Source: JBHGBM01 sp041946965 (GTDB lineage: Bacteria > Acidobacteriota > Terriglobia > Bryobacterales > Bryobacteraceae). Taken from it: a stretch of 64,000 nt of DNA. The stretch spans positions 1 through 64,000 of the forward strand of contig JBHGBM010000025.1 of NCBI GenBank assembly GCA_041946965.1, read 5' to 3'. The notes under the pieces were generated by a model that was not told where the DNA came from, did not search any database, and saw only the letters and a list, made by a program, of their open reading frames with translations. The position numbers and the translations under genes were made by a program. Positions 10,016 to 18,427 of the stretch are shown here, piece after piece. Every line of letters begins with the position of its first letter. Positions within the stretch are counted from its first letter, which is position 1.

Positions 10016-11110
10016 CTAGGGCGCCCCCAGAAAGCCTTCGCCGAAGAAGACCGGCTTGTAACCCTTCCGGGTGGCCCACTGGATGGCATTCTCGACGCGC
10101 TGCTTGTATTCGGGTTCGTAGGCGCGGTAGTCCGGGTAGAAGTACTGCTCGTGGATCATCAGCTCGAGCACCTCGGACTGGTGCGGATCGGCGGCCAGTT
10201 TCTCCAGGCGCCGCACGATGTCCTCAGGCTTGACGTTGTTCACCACCATGTCGTGCCGCACGAACAGGATGTCCTCCTTCACGTCCTTCCAGTAATCGCG
10301 TCCCGAGAGGTATTGGGTATGCGGCGCGTCCAGGTAGTAGCTGACGCGCGGCGAGCCGTCGCGTTCGAACTCGAAGTAGCCCGCCAGCGTGGTGATGCCC
10401 TCCTTGCGCAGCGCGGCGCAGGCTTCCCGGGTAGCTTCCCCCCAATGGATGGTGGTAACCGGGGTCGTCAATTCCTTGCCGGCGAAGCGTTCGATCTCTT
10501 TCATCACCAGGCGGTAATCCCGTATCACCTGCGAGGCGGGCGCGGTTTTGTAGGGTTTATCGGGGTCGTTGGCGCGGGCGTGAAAGCTGAGCCGGATCCA
10601 GTCGCGGTTGGCCTGCCACTCGGCGCGGTACTTGTCCGGAAACTGCGAGAGGTTGAAGCCGGGGGTTTCGTAGTAGATGTTGAAATGAATTTTGGCGCCG
10701 TACTTGCGGTGCATCTCGCGCCAGAAGGCCATGTAGGGGTTGTCGAACAGCGACGGGTAGTTCTTCTGCGCGATGTCCTTCAGCCAGAGAATATTGTCGT
10801 CGATCGAGAACCGGTAGCGGCGGATGGAATCGCGGTCCCAGAGCACCGTCACGGCATCGCGGGAGGCGCCGGATTCGGCCACGATGCGGGTCTGGCGCCG
10901 GTTGAGCAGCACGCGGGTTTCAAAGGCGCCGTCGCGGACGGCAGCCGCGCGCCCGTTGACGCGCAGCGGGACGCCGTCGGGCGCCGTGCCTTTCACCGTA
11001 ATCCACAACCCGCGGGTCGTGTTCTCGCCGTCGTGGCGGTTTAGGATGGCGCCATCCGGGGGCTCGACAATGCGAAGCGCGGCCAGGGCCAGGGCGAAAA
11101 GGAGGGTCAT
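10016..11110 (-). CDS. Exported polysaccharide-deacetylase-like protein
   Basis: A 364-residue protein starting at the ATG at 11110, which gives a short signal peptide (MTLLFALALAALR). Residues about 15-80 look like an Ig-like/beta-sandwich domain (PPDGAILNRHDGENTTRGLW). From about residue 90 a TIM-barrel-like domain follows, beginning YRFSIDDNILWL and carrying IHFNIYYETPG, IRLSFHARANDP, TTIHWGEATREAC and ELMIHEQYFYPDY. The paired Asp and repeated His residues fit the NodB/deacetylase beta-alpha barrel superfamily seen also in bacterial proteins of unknown substrate. It stands alone, reading away from the radical SAM gene. Confidence 0.6.
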   Translation of the reverse strand: MTLLFALALAALRIVEPPDGAILNRHDGENTTRGLWITVKGTAPDGVPLRVNGRAAAVRDGAFETRVLLNRRQTRIVAESGASRDAVTVLWDRDSIRRYRFSIDDNILWLKDIAQKNYPSLFDNPYMAFWREMHRKYGAKIHFNIYYETPGFNLSQFPDKYRAEWQANRDWIRLSFHARANDPDKPYKTAPASQVIRDYRLVMKEIERFAGKELTTPVTTIHWGEATREACAALRKEGITTLAGYFEFERDGSPRVSYYLDAPHTQYLSGRDYWKDVKEDILFVRHDMVVNNVKPEDIVRRLEKLAADPHQSEVLELMIHEQYFYPDYRAYEPEYKQRVENAIQWATRKGYKPVFFGEGFLGAP

Positions 11111-11142
11111 CTCGCCCCGATTATAGCGTTTCCAAATGCGGT

Positions 11143-12789
11143 TCAGGCCTGGGCCCAGTTTCTGCGCTCGATGATGGTGGGAGGCTCGTAGGTGAGCCCG
11201 GCATCCAGGCGGCGCTGTTCGCGCCGGCTGGTCCACAACAGCACCGGGCCAAGCAGCCGGGCGGCGCTGCCGGAGAGAAGCCCGAATTCCCGCGCGATCT
11301 CCTGGCGCAGGCTGCGGATCTGAATGCTGAGCGCTTCGTTGGTGCGGCGCAGATGGCGCTCCATGGCCCACAACAGCGCGCCGTAAGCGGATTTCAGCGT
11401 GCGCGTCTCCCACTCGAAGCGCGCGCGTATGCGCGGATCGGGGTCGTGCTTGTAGCGCTTCCAACCGGCCAGCGTGGTGCGGCAGATGCGGTACAGGCTG
11501 GGCCCGTTCAGCTCGAAATCGCGCCGGAAGGCCCAGTCGAGGAAGCGCTTGGAGTCGTCGCGCGAGATGGCGGCGTGCTCGAAGTTGAACTTGTGCTGCC
11601 CGTGGATGTCGGCCAGGTCCACGTTATCGAGCATGCGGCCCTGGTCGGTCATCTCCTGATACAGGGGCGTGCCCGGAACCGGGGTGTACAACATGAACTG
11701 GTGGAAATCGGTCTGGTGCGAAACCGCGAAGTCGATTTCCTCCCGGATGTTCTCCGGCGTATGGTGTTCCAGCCCGACGATGGTGGAACCCAGCAGCTTG
11801 ATGCCGTGCGCGCGCAACTCGCGCGAGAGCTTCACGGTATCGGCGCCTTGCAGCTTGGCGTAGCGGGATTGCGGCGACTCCAGGCCCATCCAGACCCAGC
11901 TCACGCCCAGCTCCACCAACTCCTTCATGGTGTACTTGCGGATGGCATTGGCGGAGGAGAAGACGTACAGCGCCCACGGCTTGTTGCCCTTCTTCATGCA
12001 GGAGAGCAGGCTCATGGCGCGGTTGCGGTTGAGCAGAAAATTCTCGTCCATCACAAAGAACGACTTGACGCTCAGGGAACGCTCCAGGCCGCTCATGACC
12101 TCGTACAACTCCTCGCCGGTTTCGTAGAAGTTGAGGTACTTGCCTTTGCCGCCGAAAAAGGCCGAGGTAGTACAAAAATTACATCCCATGGGGCAGCCCA
12201 CCGACGGAATTACCGTCGCGGCGGTGGCGCCTTCCACGGTGGGGACCTTGATTCCCATGGTGCGCACGTCGAAGCCGGAAACGATTTCGGGGTGCCGGAT
12301 GGGCGCGTCGGGGTCCTCGCCGAGATAGCGGCGCATCCAACTGATGCCGTCGCCGCGCACGGTGTGGTCGGCATCGATCATCTCCTCGATTCCGGGGATG
12401 GCGGTCACGTGGCCGCCGACCACGATCACCGAGTCCGGCGAGAGTTCCCGGACCATGCGGCACATCTCGCGCACCTTGCCGACGTTGACGATGATGGAGG
12501 AGATCCCGATTACGTCATAATGATTGGCCAGCAATTCCTGGCGGAACGCTTCGCGCGTGGGGAAATCCAGCACCGTGCAGGGAGCCGAGATGTTGTGCTG
12601 AATCATCATGATGCCCCAGGAACGGTGGAACATTCGCAGCGAGAAGGCGCCCTGTTCGCGGGTCACCTGGTTGTGATAAAGCTCCATCGGGTTGATGGAG
12701 CGGCTGCCGAACTCGTCGTCCTGGGCGTAGGGACCAAACACCGACGTGAGAAGGATACGAGCCTGCGTGCCCTTGGGATGTGTCTGCAT
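11143..12789 (-). CDS. B12-binding domain radical SAM protein
   Basis: A 548-residue enzyme. The N-terminal part (about 10-150) is a cobalamin-binding-like Rossmann domain with YDVIGISSIIVNVGKV and VIVVGGHVTAIPG. The radical SAM barrel follows, with cluster ligands Cys199, Cys203 and Cys206 in CPMGCNFC and then SFFVMDENFLLNR. This architecture is found in Cys-less B12 methyltransferases and hopanoid or bacteriochlorophyll-type enzymes, but the substrate cannot be read from sequence. The C-terminal 100 residues are Arg-rich and helical. No clear Shine-Dalgarno precedes the ATG. Confidence 0.85.
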   Translation of the reverse strand: MQTHPKGTQARILLTSVFGPYAQDDEFGSRSINPMELYHNQVTREQGAFSLRMFHRSWGIMMIQHNISAPCTVLDFPTREAFRQELLANHYDVIGISSIIVNVGKVREMCRMVRELSPDSVIVVGGHVTAIPGIEEMIDADHTVRGDGISWMRRYLGEDPDAPIRHPEIVSGFDVRTMGIKVPTVEGATAATVIPSVGCPMGCNFCTTSAFFGGKGKYLNFYETGEELYEVMSGLERSLSVKSFFVMDENFLLNRNRAMSLLSCMKKGNKPWALYVFSSANAIRKYTMKELVELGVSWVWMGLESPQSRYAKLQGADTVKLSRELRAHGIKLLGSTIVGLEHHTPENIREEIDFAVSHQTDFHQFMLYTPVPGTPLYQEMTDQGRMLDNVDLADIHGQHKFNFEHAAISRDDSKRFLDWAFRRDFELNGPSLYRICRTTLAGWKRYKHDPDPRIRARFEWETRTLKSAYGALLWAMERHLRRTNEALSIQIRSLRQEIAREFGLLSGSAARLLGPVLLWTSRREQRRLDAGLTYEPPTIIERRNWAQA

Positions 12790-12808
12790 TATTCAGATCG
12801 ATACGGAT

Positions 12809-12849
12809 GTATGAGTGCTGATACTCCAGTTTACCGCACTTTACCGCAC
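12809..12849 (+). promoter_or_regulatory. Candidate upstream activator site: 16-nt dyad plus tandem 10-nt repeat
   Basis: The dyad GTATGAGTGCTGATAC at 12809-12824 matches its own reverse complement at 12 of 16 positions (GTATnAGnnCTnATAC). Right behind it, TTTACCGCAC occurs twice in tandem at 12830-12839 and 12840-12849. Both lie about 100-145 nt upstream of the start site expected for the sigma-54 promoter at 12926, the usual place for enhancer-binding protein sites. The dyad also lies 20-35 nt upstream of the divergent radical SAM gene, which it could regulate instead. Confidence 0.4.
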
Positions 12850-12925
12850 CGGACAGGCGTTTGGGCGGGCAACCCTACCGATTTTCTCCCAGAACGCCGA
12901 TAGTGAAACTGACGGCTTGAATCCA

Positions 12926-12941
12926 TGGCACGTCAATTGCT
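12926..12941 (+). promoter_or_regulatory. Sigma-54 (RpoN) promoter, full consensus match
   Basis: TGGCACGTCAATTGCT matches the sigma-54 consensus TGGCACG-N4-TTGCW at every defined position. The -24 GG (12927-12928) and -12 GC (12939-12940) are separated by the required 10 nt. The transcript would start near 12952, just ahead of a GAGG at 12954-12957 and the ATG at 12970. It lies outside recognised genes and points toward the 40-aa membrane protein. This is a sequence match only; the presence of rpoN in the genome is expected for the group but not seen here. Confidence 0.75.
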
Positions 12942-12969
12942 CGTAAGCGTATCGAGGCAGCGAACTCAG

Positions 12970-13092
12970 ATGGATACGGTCTTGATCGGCGCGACTTTGG
13001 TGGGAAGCTTCGCCACGGCCTTCCTGTTGCAGAAGGCGGCGCTCCACATGTTCTTCCGGGCGATGGAAACGGACCGCCGCGACCGCGGCTGA
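12970..13092 (+). CDS. Small single-helix membrane protein, 40 aa
   Basis: A short frame from ATG 12970 to TGA 13090-13092. It encodes one hydrophobic helix (about residues 4-30: VLIGATLVGSFATAFLLQ and on) followed by a charged tail ending METDRRDRG, as expected for a membrane protein with a basic cytoplasmic end. A GAGG lies 12 nt upstream of the ATG. What makes the gene convincing is the consensus sigma-54 promoter ending 28 nt upstream. The function is unknown; such proteins are often regulators or partners of larger membrane proteins. Confidence 0.6.
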   Translation: MDTVLIGATLVGSFATAFLLQKAALHMFFRAMETDRRDRG

Positions 13093-13095
13093 TCC

Positions 13096-13227
13096 CTACT
13101 TGCGCGAGCCCCGCTGGGGATTGTGAAGCTGGCTCTGACGGGTCTTCTTGGCCTTCCGCTTCGGCTTGCTGATGAGGAACGTCCCGCTTCCCTGGTATTC
13201 CGCTTTAAAAACTTTATCTTCTGCCAA
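13096..13227 (-). CDS. Small basic protein, 43 aa, TTG start
   Basis: The minus-strand frame runs from TTG 13227-13225 to TAG 13098-13096. AGGAGAG sits about 6 nt upstream of the TTG, a strong ribosome-binding site that decides the start. The protein begins MAEDKVFKAEYQGSGTFLIS and continues with a Lys/Arg-rich stretch (KPKRKAKKTRQSQ), so it is highly basic at the C-terminal half, as in small nucleic-acid-binding or ribosome-associated proteins. It converges on the 40-aa gene with 3 nt between stops. I do not recognise the family. Confidence 0.6.
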   Translation of the reverse strand: MAEDKVFKAEYQGSGTFLISKPKRKAKKTRQSQLHNPQRGSRK

Positions 13228-13286
13228 TTGGCTCTCCTGATTTGGATTTGATGTTCTATTTTACCGCGCTATTCTGAAGAAGAGGA

Positions 13287-14597
13287 ATGGCCGCGCCAAT
13301 CCGGGGACAAGAGGACGTTGCTCCAGTAGTCCTACAGGACTTATCGGCTCCACAGCCACCGCTTCGGAACGGTTTTGCCCAGACGTTTCGTGCGCTGCGG
13401 CACCGCAACTTCCGTCTGTTTGTGGCCGGGCAGATTGTGTCGCTCGTGGGTACATGGATGCAAAATGTGGCGCAAGCCTGGCTCGTGTACCGGCTGACAC
13501 ATTCGGAGTTGCTGCTAGGCACAACCTGGTTCTGCACGCAGATTCCCGTCTTCGCCCTCGGTCCGCTGGGCGGTCTCGTCTCAGACCGCTATTCGCGGCA
13601 TAAACTCGTCATCCTCACCCAGACGGTGGCCATGTTGCAGGCGCTGGCGCTGGCCGTCCTCACCCTGACCGGCGCCGTGCAGGTGTGGCACATCCTGCTG
13701 CTGGCCATGGCGTTGGGCGTGGTGAACGCCTTCGATATGCCGGGCCGCCAGTCGCTCATCGCGAGCCTGGCCGGGCGGGAGGACCTGCTCAACGCGATTT
13801 CCCTGAACTCGGCGATTTTCAACGCCGCCCGGGTGGTGGGGCCGGCGGTGGCCGGCGTGCTCGTGGCGGCGGTGGGCGAAGGCGCGTGCTTCCTGTTCAA
13901 CGCCTTGAGCTTCCTGGCGGTAATCGGGTGCCTGCTGGCCATGCGGCTGCCGAAATTCGAGCGCCAGACGCAGGACTCGCCCTGGGCGCACCTGGTGGAT
14001 GGCTTCCGCTACGCCTACCGGCACCAGACCGTGCGCCGGCTGCTGTTCATGATGGCGGCCACCACCATCGCGGGAATGCCCGCCATGGTGCTGATGCCGT
14101 TCTTCGCGGACGCCATTTTCCATCGCGGCTCGCAGGGACTCGGGTATCTGACCGGCGCCATGGGCATCGGCGCGGTGATCGGAACTCTGGTGCTGGCCCG
14201 CCGCTCGCAGGTCAGTGGGCTGGCGGAGGTGATCTTCTTCAGCGCGGCCTGCATGGGCGCGGGCTTCATCGCTTTTTCAGTTTCGCCCTGGTTCACCTTA
14301 GCGCTGGCCATCATGCCGGTAATCGGCTACAGCGTGATGCGCCAGATGGCCTCCGCCAACACGCTGATTCAAACCAGCATCCCCGACCAGTACCGGGGGC
14401 GCATCATGGCCCTCTACTCGATGACCGTGGTGGGGCTGGGGCCGTTCGGAAGCCTGGCGGCGGGGGCCATGGCGCACGCCGTGGGCGCCCGCGCCACCGT
14501 GATCGCGGGCGGCTGCCTGGGGCTGGCCGCGGCGTTCGCCTTCCGGTTCACCATGGGCCGCGACAAGGGGGAAAGCGCTTCGTGCGCCTCCTCATAA
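13287..14597 (+). CDS. MFS transporter of the DHA3/EntS-like exporter family
   Basis: A 436-residue major facilitator protein with 12 predicted helices. After a 30-residue soluble N-terminus it begins FRALRHRNFRLFVAGQIVSL, the usual opening of the MFS_3 family that includes the enterobactin exporter EntS. The loop 2 motif appears as GGLVSDRYSRHKLV, and GGLVADR-like spacing is kept. The substrate is unknown. The ATG at 13287 has a GAGG just upstream. Its 3' end overlaps the next gene by 16 nt. Confidence 0.85.
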   Translation: MAAPIRGQEDVAPVVLQDLSAPQPPLRNGFAQTFRALRHRNFRLFVAGQIVSLVGTWMQNVAQAWLVYRLTHSELLLGTTWFCTQIPVFALGPLGGLVSDRYSRHKLVILTQTVAMLQALALAVLTLTGAVQVWHILLLAMALGVVNAFDMPGRQSLIASLAGREDLLNAISLNSAIFNAARVVGPAVAGVLVAAVGEGACFLFNALSFLAVIGCLLAMRLPKFERQTQDSPWAHLVDGFRYAYRHQTVRRLLFMMAATTIAGMPAMVLMPFFADAIFHRGSQGLGYLTGAMGIGAVIGTLVLARRSQVSGLAEVIFFSAACMGAGFIAFSVSPWFTLALAIMPVIGYSVMRQMASANTLIQTSIPDQYRGRIMALYSMTVVGLGPFGSLAAGAMAHAVGARATVIAGGCLGLAAAFAFRFTMGRDKGESASCASS

Positions 14598-15778
14598 CGC
14601 TGGCCGCCGCCTGCGCGGCGCTGGCGCAGACGCCCGCCCGCGAGATTGACGCCGCGCTGGCGGAGCTGACCCGCATCTCGGGGCTGAAGCCGCGCCGCGC
14701 CGTAGCTTACGACCTGATCAGCCGGGAGAAGGTCAACGAATTCCTGAAACGGCGTGTGGCCGAGGTCTCCACGCCCGAGGAACTGCGGGCCGAGGAAGTC
14801 GCGCTCAAGAAATTCGGGCTGGTGCCGCCGGAGTTCAACCTGCGGGAAACCACCGTGGACGTGCTCACCGAGCAGGCGGCCGCCTTTTACGACTACAAGA
14901 CCCACAAGCTGTTTCTTTCCGACTGGACCGCCTCCAGCATGCGCGACGCCGTGCTGGTGCACGAGCTGGCCCACGCCCTCGCCGACCAGAATTTCAACCT
15001 GGACCGCTTCATCCGCAAGGCCCGCAAGAACGACGATGCCTCGGTGGCGCGCATGGCCGTGATGGAGGGGCAGGCTACCTGGCTGATGTCCGAGTACCTG
15101 GCGCGCCGCATGGGGCAGTCGCTCGCGGATTCGCCTTCCCTGGTGCAGATGATGAGCCGCACCAGCGAGGGCTCCGGCCAGTTTCCGGTTTTCGACAAGG
15201 CTCCGCGGTATATTCGCGAGAGCCTGATGTTCCCGTACAGCCAGGGCATGCTGTTCCAGAACGCCGTCTTCGAGCGCGAGGGGAAAGCCGCGTTCGCCTC
15301 GGTGTTCCGGAACCCGCCGGTCTCCACCCAGCAGGTGCTGCACCCGGAGGCGTATTTCGCCGCCTTGCGGCCCGCCGAGCCGGATCCGCCGCCGCTGGCG
15401 GAGAAGCGCGGGTACCAGGAGCTCATCGCGGGGTCGTTTGGGGAGTTGGATCACCTCATCCTGCTGCAAGAGTACGCCGGAAAGGAGACCGCGGAATCGC
15501 TCAGCCCGCATCTGAGGGGCGGCAGCTACCGCGTTTGGGAGGACCGCGGCAAAACGCGCGCCATCCTAACCTACGCCTCCGAGTGGGACAGCCCCGAGAC
15601 GGCCCGGCAGTTCTTTGACGCGTACCGGGCGGGGCTGGCCAGGAAGTGGAAGAACCTCGAGCCGCACGAGCGAAGCCCCACGCTGCTGTCCGGACGCGGC
15701 GACGACGGATACTTCCTCACCGAAGTGCGCGGCGCCGTGGTCTCCACCATCGAGGGGTGTGAGAAGCCGGTGCGGTAA
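14582..15778 (+). CDS. Exported HELAH zinc metallopeptidase-like protein
   Basis: A 398-residue protein starting with GTG at 14582 inside the end of the MFS gene; the start gives a signal peptide (MRLLITLAAACAALAQ). The zinc motif HELAH is at residues 127-131 in LVHELAHALADQ, and Glu162 in VMEGQATWLM is the likely third ligand, as in gluzincins. Upstream, residues 40-115 form the lead-in to the active site. The C-terminal half is a helical domain ending near a possible disulfide-lacking tail. The substrate is unknown, and the 16-nt overlap implies co-expression with the exporter. Confidence 0.75.
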   Translation: MRLLITLAAACAALAQTPAREIDAALAELTRISGLKPRRAVAYDLISREKVNEFLKRRVAEVSTPEELRAEEVALKKFGLVPPEFNLRETTVDVLTEQAAAFYDYKTHKLFLSDWTASSMRDAVLVHELAHALADQNFNLDRFIRKARKNDDASVARMAVMEGQATWLMSEYLARRMGQSLADSPSLVQMMSRTSEGSGQFPVFDKAPRYIRESLMFPYSQGMLFQNAVFEREGKAAFASVFRNPPVSTQQVLHPEAYFAALRPAEPDPPPLAEKRGYQELIAGSFGELDHLILLQEYAGKETAESLSPHLRGGSYRVWEDRGKTRAILTYASEWDSPETARQFFDAYRAGLARKWKNLEPHERSPTLLSGRGDDGYFLTEVRGAVVSTIEGCEKPVR

Positions 15779-15787
15779 ACTGGGATT

Positions 15788-16363
15788 ATGAAGCGTCGTC
15801 TTTGCAGCCTGGTGCTGGCGCTCGCCGTTTTCGCGGTGGCGGCCGCCGCCGCCACGGTTCCACGGCGGTCCCCCGAGTTCGCCGTGCTCACCAACTCAGG
15901 CAAGCAGATCCTGCTGAGCGAGTACAAAGGCAAGGTGGTCGCCCTGCTCTTCATCCTGACCTATTGCCCGCACTGCCAGGTGACGGTTCAGGCGCTCTCC
16001 AAGCTGCAAAACGAATACGGCCCGCGCGGGTTCCAGGTGATCGCCACCGCCATCGAGGACATGGCCAACATGTACGTGCCGGACTTCATAAAGCGCTACC
16101 AGCCGGGCTTCCCGGTGGGATTCAACAACCGCGACCAGGTGCTCAACTACCTTCAACATCCCGCCATGTTCAAGCTGCTCATGCCGCAGCTCGTCTTCAT
16201 CGACCGCGAGGGCGTGATCCGGGCCCAGTACGCGGGCGACGATCCGTTCTTCGGGGCGGACCAGGAGAAGAACCTGCGCCAGAAGATCGAGGAGCTGCTC
16301 AGGGAAGGCAAGGCCACCGCCAGCCGCAAGAGCACGGGCTCCCGCCGCTCCGGCAAGAAGTAG
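15788..16363 (+). CDS. Exported thioredoxin-fold protein (TlpA/peroxiredoxin-like)
   Basis: A 191-residue exported protein with signal peptide (residues 1-22) and an AhpC/TSA-like thioredoxin fold. The redox motif CPHC is at 60-63 in ILTYCPHCQVT; the YVPDFIKRYQPGFPVG and LVFIDREGVIRAQYAG segments match TlpA-type folds. It probably reduces or isomerises disulfides in the periplasm. The C-terminus is Lys/Arg/Ser-rich. It follows the HELAH peptidase by 9 nt and ends in a 9-bp hairpin. Confidence 0.8.
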   Translation: MKRRLCSLVLALAVFAVAAAAATVPRRSPEFAVLTNSGKQILLSEYKGKVVALLFILTYCPHCQVTVQALSKLQNEYGPRGFQVIATAIEDMANMYVPDFIKRYQPGFPVGFNNRDQVLNYLQHPAMFKLLMPQLVFIDREGVIRAQYAGDDPFFGADQEKNLRQKIEELLREGKATASRKSTGSRRSGKK

Positions 16364-16375
16364 TTTCTTCTTGCC
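16352..16375 (+). terminator. Perfect 9-bp stem-loop over the stop codon of the thioredoxin-like gene
   Basis: GGCAAGAAG (16352-16360) pairs with CTTCTTGCC (16367-16375) around a 6-nt loop that contains the TAG stop. No T-run follows, so it is not a classical intrinsic terminator, but its place between the gene end and the speA leader suggests 3'-end formation or RNA stability. Confidence 0.5.
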
Positions 16376-16440
16376 TTGCCCGCGCGTTTCGCAGGACACT
16401 GAAGGTTAACCCACATCATTTTTGCCGGAGGAAAGGCAAG

Positions 16441-18166
16441 TTGGAAAGAAACGGCCGGAAAGGCTCGCTGGTCATCGAGCCGGCCGAGCGCTGGACCACC
16501 CAGGATGCTAGCGAACTCTTCGACGTCGCAAGCTGGGGAAAGGGATATTTCTCCGTCGACGCCAACGGCCACGTGCGGGTCCATCCCAACCGGGACCCGA
16601 ACCAGTCGGTAGATCTCAAGGAACTGGTGGACAGCCTGGTCCTGCGGGGCATCTCGCTGCCGATCCTCATCCGGTTTGCCGACATTCTCAAGCACCGCCT
16701 CGCGGAACTTCACAACGCCTTTGAAACCGCCATTTCCGAGCATCACTACCAGGGCGGCTATCGCTGCGTGTACCCGGTCAAAGTGAACCAGCAGCGCCAG
16801 GTGGTGGAAGAGGTGCTGGAATTCGGCCGCCCCTTCGAGTTCGGCCTGGAAGCGGGCTCCAAACCCGAGTTGATGGCGGTGATGGCGCTAGCGGACAACC
16901 ACACCCCGATCATTTGCAACGGCTTCAAGGATGACGAGTACATCGAGATGGCCATGCTGGCGCACAAGGTGGGCCGGCAGATCACCCCGGTGGTGGAGAA
17001 GTACACCGAGCTGCCGCTGATCGTGAAGTACTCCGAGCGCGTCGGGGTGCGGCCCAGCATCGGGTTGCGCGTCAAACTGGCGAGCCGCGGTTCGGGGCGC
17101 TGGAAGTCCTCGGGCGGCTATCGCTCGAAATTCGGTCTCTCGGCCACGGAAGCCACGCGGGCGCTGGAGGAGCTGAAGGGCCTGGGGATGGCCGACTGCC
17201 TGCACCTGCTCCACTTCCACCTGGGCAGTCAGATCACCAACATCCGCCAGATCAAGGGCGCGGTGAACGAAGCCGCGCGGGTGTACGTGGAGCTGGCGCG
17301 CGCGGGCGCCGGTCTGAAGTACCTGGACGTGGGCGGCGGGTTGGGGGTGGATTACGACGGCTCCCAGACGGATTTCGAGTCGAGCGTCAACTACACGCTC
17401 CAGGAATACGCCCGCGAAAAACCTGCTGGAAAGCTACCACGACGCGCAGCAGGCGCTCGACCAGGCGTTGAACCTGTTCAGCCTCGGCTACCTGACGCTT
17501 GAGCAGCGCTGCCTGGCGGAGAACCTGTACTGGGGTATTTCGCGGCGCATCCAGAAGATGGCCGGCGAGCTGGACTACTATCCCGAGGAGCTGGAGGGCA
17601 TCGACGCTATGCTCTCCGATACCTATTTCTGCAACTTCTCTCTGTTCCAGAGCATGCCGGATAGCTGGGCCATCAAGCAGCTATTCCCCATCATGCCGAT
17701 TCACCGCCTGGAGGAGCGGCCCACGCGGTTCGCCGTGCTGGGCGATATCACCTGCGACTCCGACGGCAAGGTGGACCAGTTCATCGACCGGAGGGACGTA
17801 AAGCGCACGCTGCCGCTGCATCCTTTCACGGGCGAGGATTACTACCTGGGCGCGTTCCTGCTGGGGGCCTACCAGGAGATCCTGGGCGACCTCCACAACC
17901 TGTTCGGGGACACCAACGCCGTGCACGTGCGCCTGGCGCCCAATGGGGAAGTGCTGTTGGATTCGGTGATCAAGGGCGACACCGTGCGGGAAGTGCTCAA
18001 CTACGTGCAGTTTTCGACCGATACCCTGCTCTCGAAGCTCCGCCGCGACGTGGAAACCGCCCTGCGCGAGGGCCGCATTGGGTATGAGGAGTGGGGCCGG
18101 CTGCTGCGTTTCTACGAGGAAGGGCTGCTGGGGTACACGTACCTGGAAGACGTGCACGAAAGATAG
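16441..18166 (+). pseudogene. speA: Biosynthetic arginine decarboxylase, broken by internal deletion and frameshift
   Basis: SpeA converts arginine to agmatine for polyamine synthesis. The N-terminal part starts at TTG 16441 (GGAGG 9 nt upstream) and keeps the PLP lysine in YPVKVNQQ and the barrel motifs LLHFHLGSQ and LDVGGGLGVDY. It runs to QEYA near 17412. From 17417 the reading frame shifts and continues as KNLLESYHDAQQALDQAL through to HER at 18166. In intact SpeA roughly 65-75 residues, including the SESGR phosphate-binding segment, lie between these blocks. Translation from 16441 would stop at 17502 (353 aa). Both halves are otherwise well preserved, so this is a recent deletion or an assembly fault. 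Confidence 0.85.
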
Positions 18167-18215
18167 GAAGGTTCGTAGAGAGAAAGCGCGGGTGTTATCC
18201 TGGGTGCAGAGGGTA

Positions 18216-18425
18216 ATGATGGCCGATTTGCAGGAAATTCAGGCTGCGATCACCGAGCTTTCACCCGACGACCGGGAGACCCTCCTCGCTTGGCTGCTCG
18301 AGGCCGATCGAAAAGCGTGGGATGAACAGATCTCACGCGACTTCTCGGAAGGCGGCGCCGGCATGAAATTACTAGCGGATATCGATGAGCAGATCGGCCG
18401 CGGCGACTTCAGGCCGCTGGAGTAG
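18216..18425 (+). CDS. Antitoxin-like small protein of a type II toxin-antitoxin pair
   Basis: A 69-residue acidic, helical protein starting at ATG 18216 (a second ATG follows at once). The segment AAITELSPDDRETLLAWLLE and the ending FSEGGAGMKLLADIDEQIG match the addiction-module antidote type found in front of RelE/ParE-family toxins. It lies 49 nt after the broken speA, and the toxin remnant begins right behind its stop. The antitoxin itself is intact. Confidence 0.65.
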   Translation: MMADLQEIQAAITELSPDDRETLLAWLLEADRKAWDEQISRDFSEGGAGMKLLADIDEQIGRGDFRPLE

Positions 18426-18427
18426 CT

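Noticed and set aside
12841..13047. A 68-codon minus-strand frame in the gap upstream of the radical SAM gene
   Set aside because: It overlaps the sigma-54 promoter and the 40-aa gene, has no ribosome-binding site and reads as unordered sequence.
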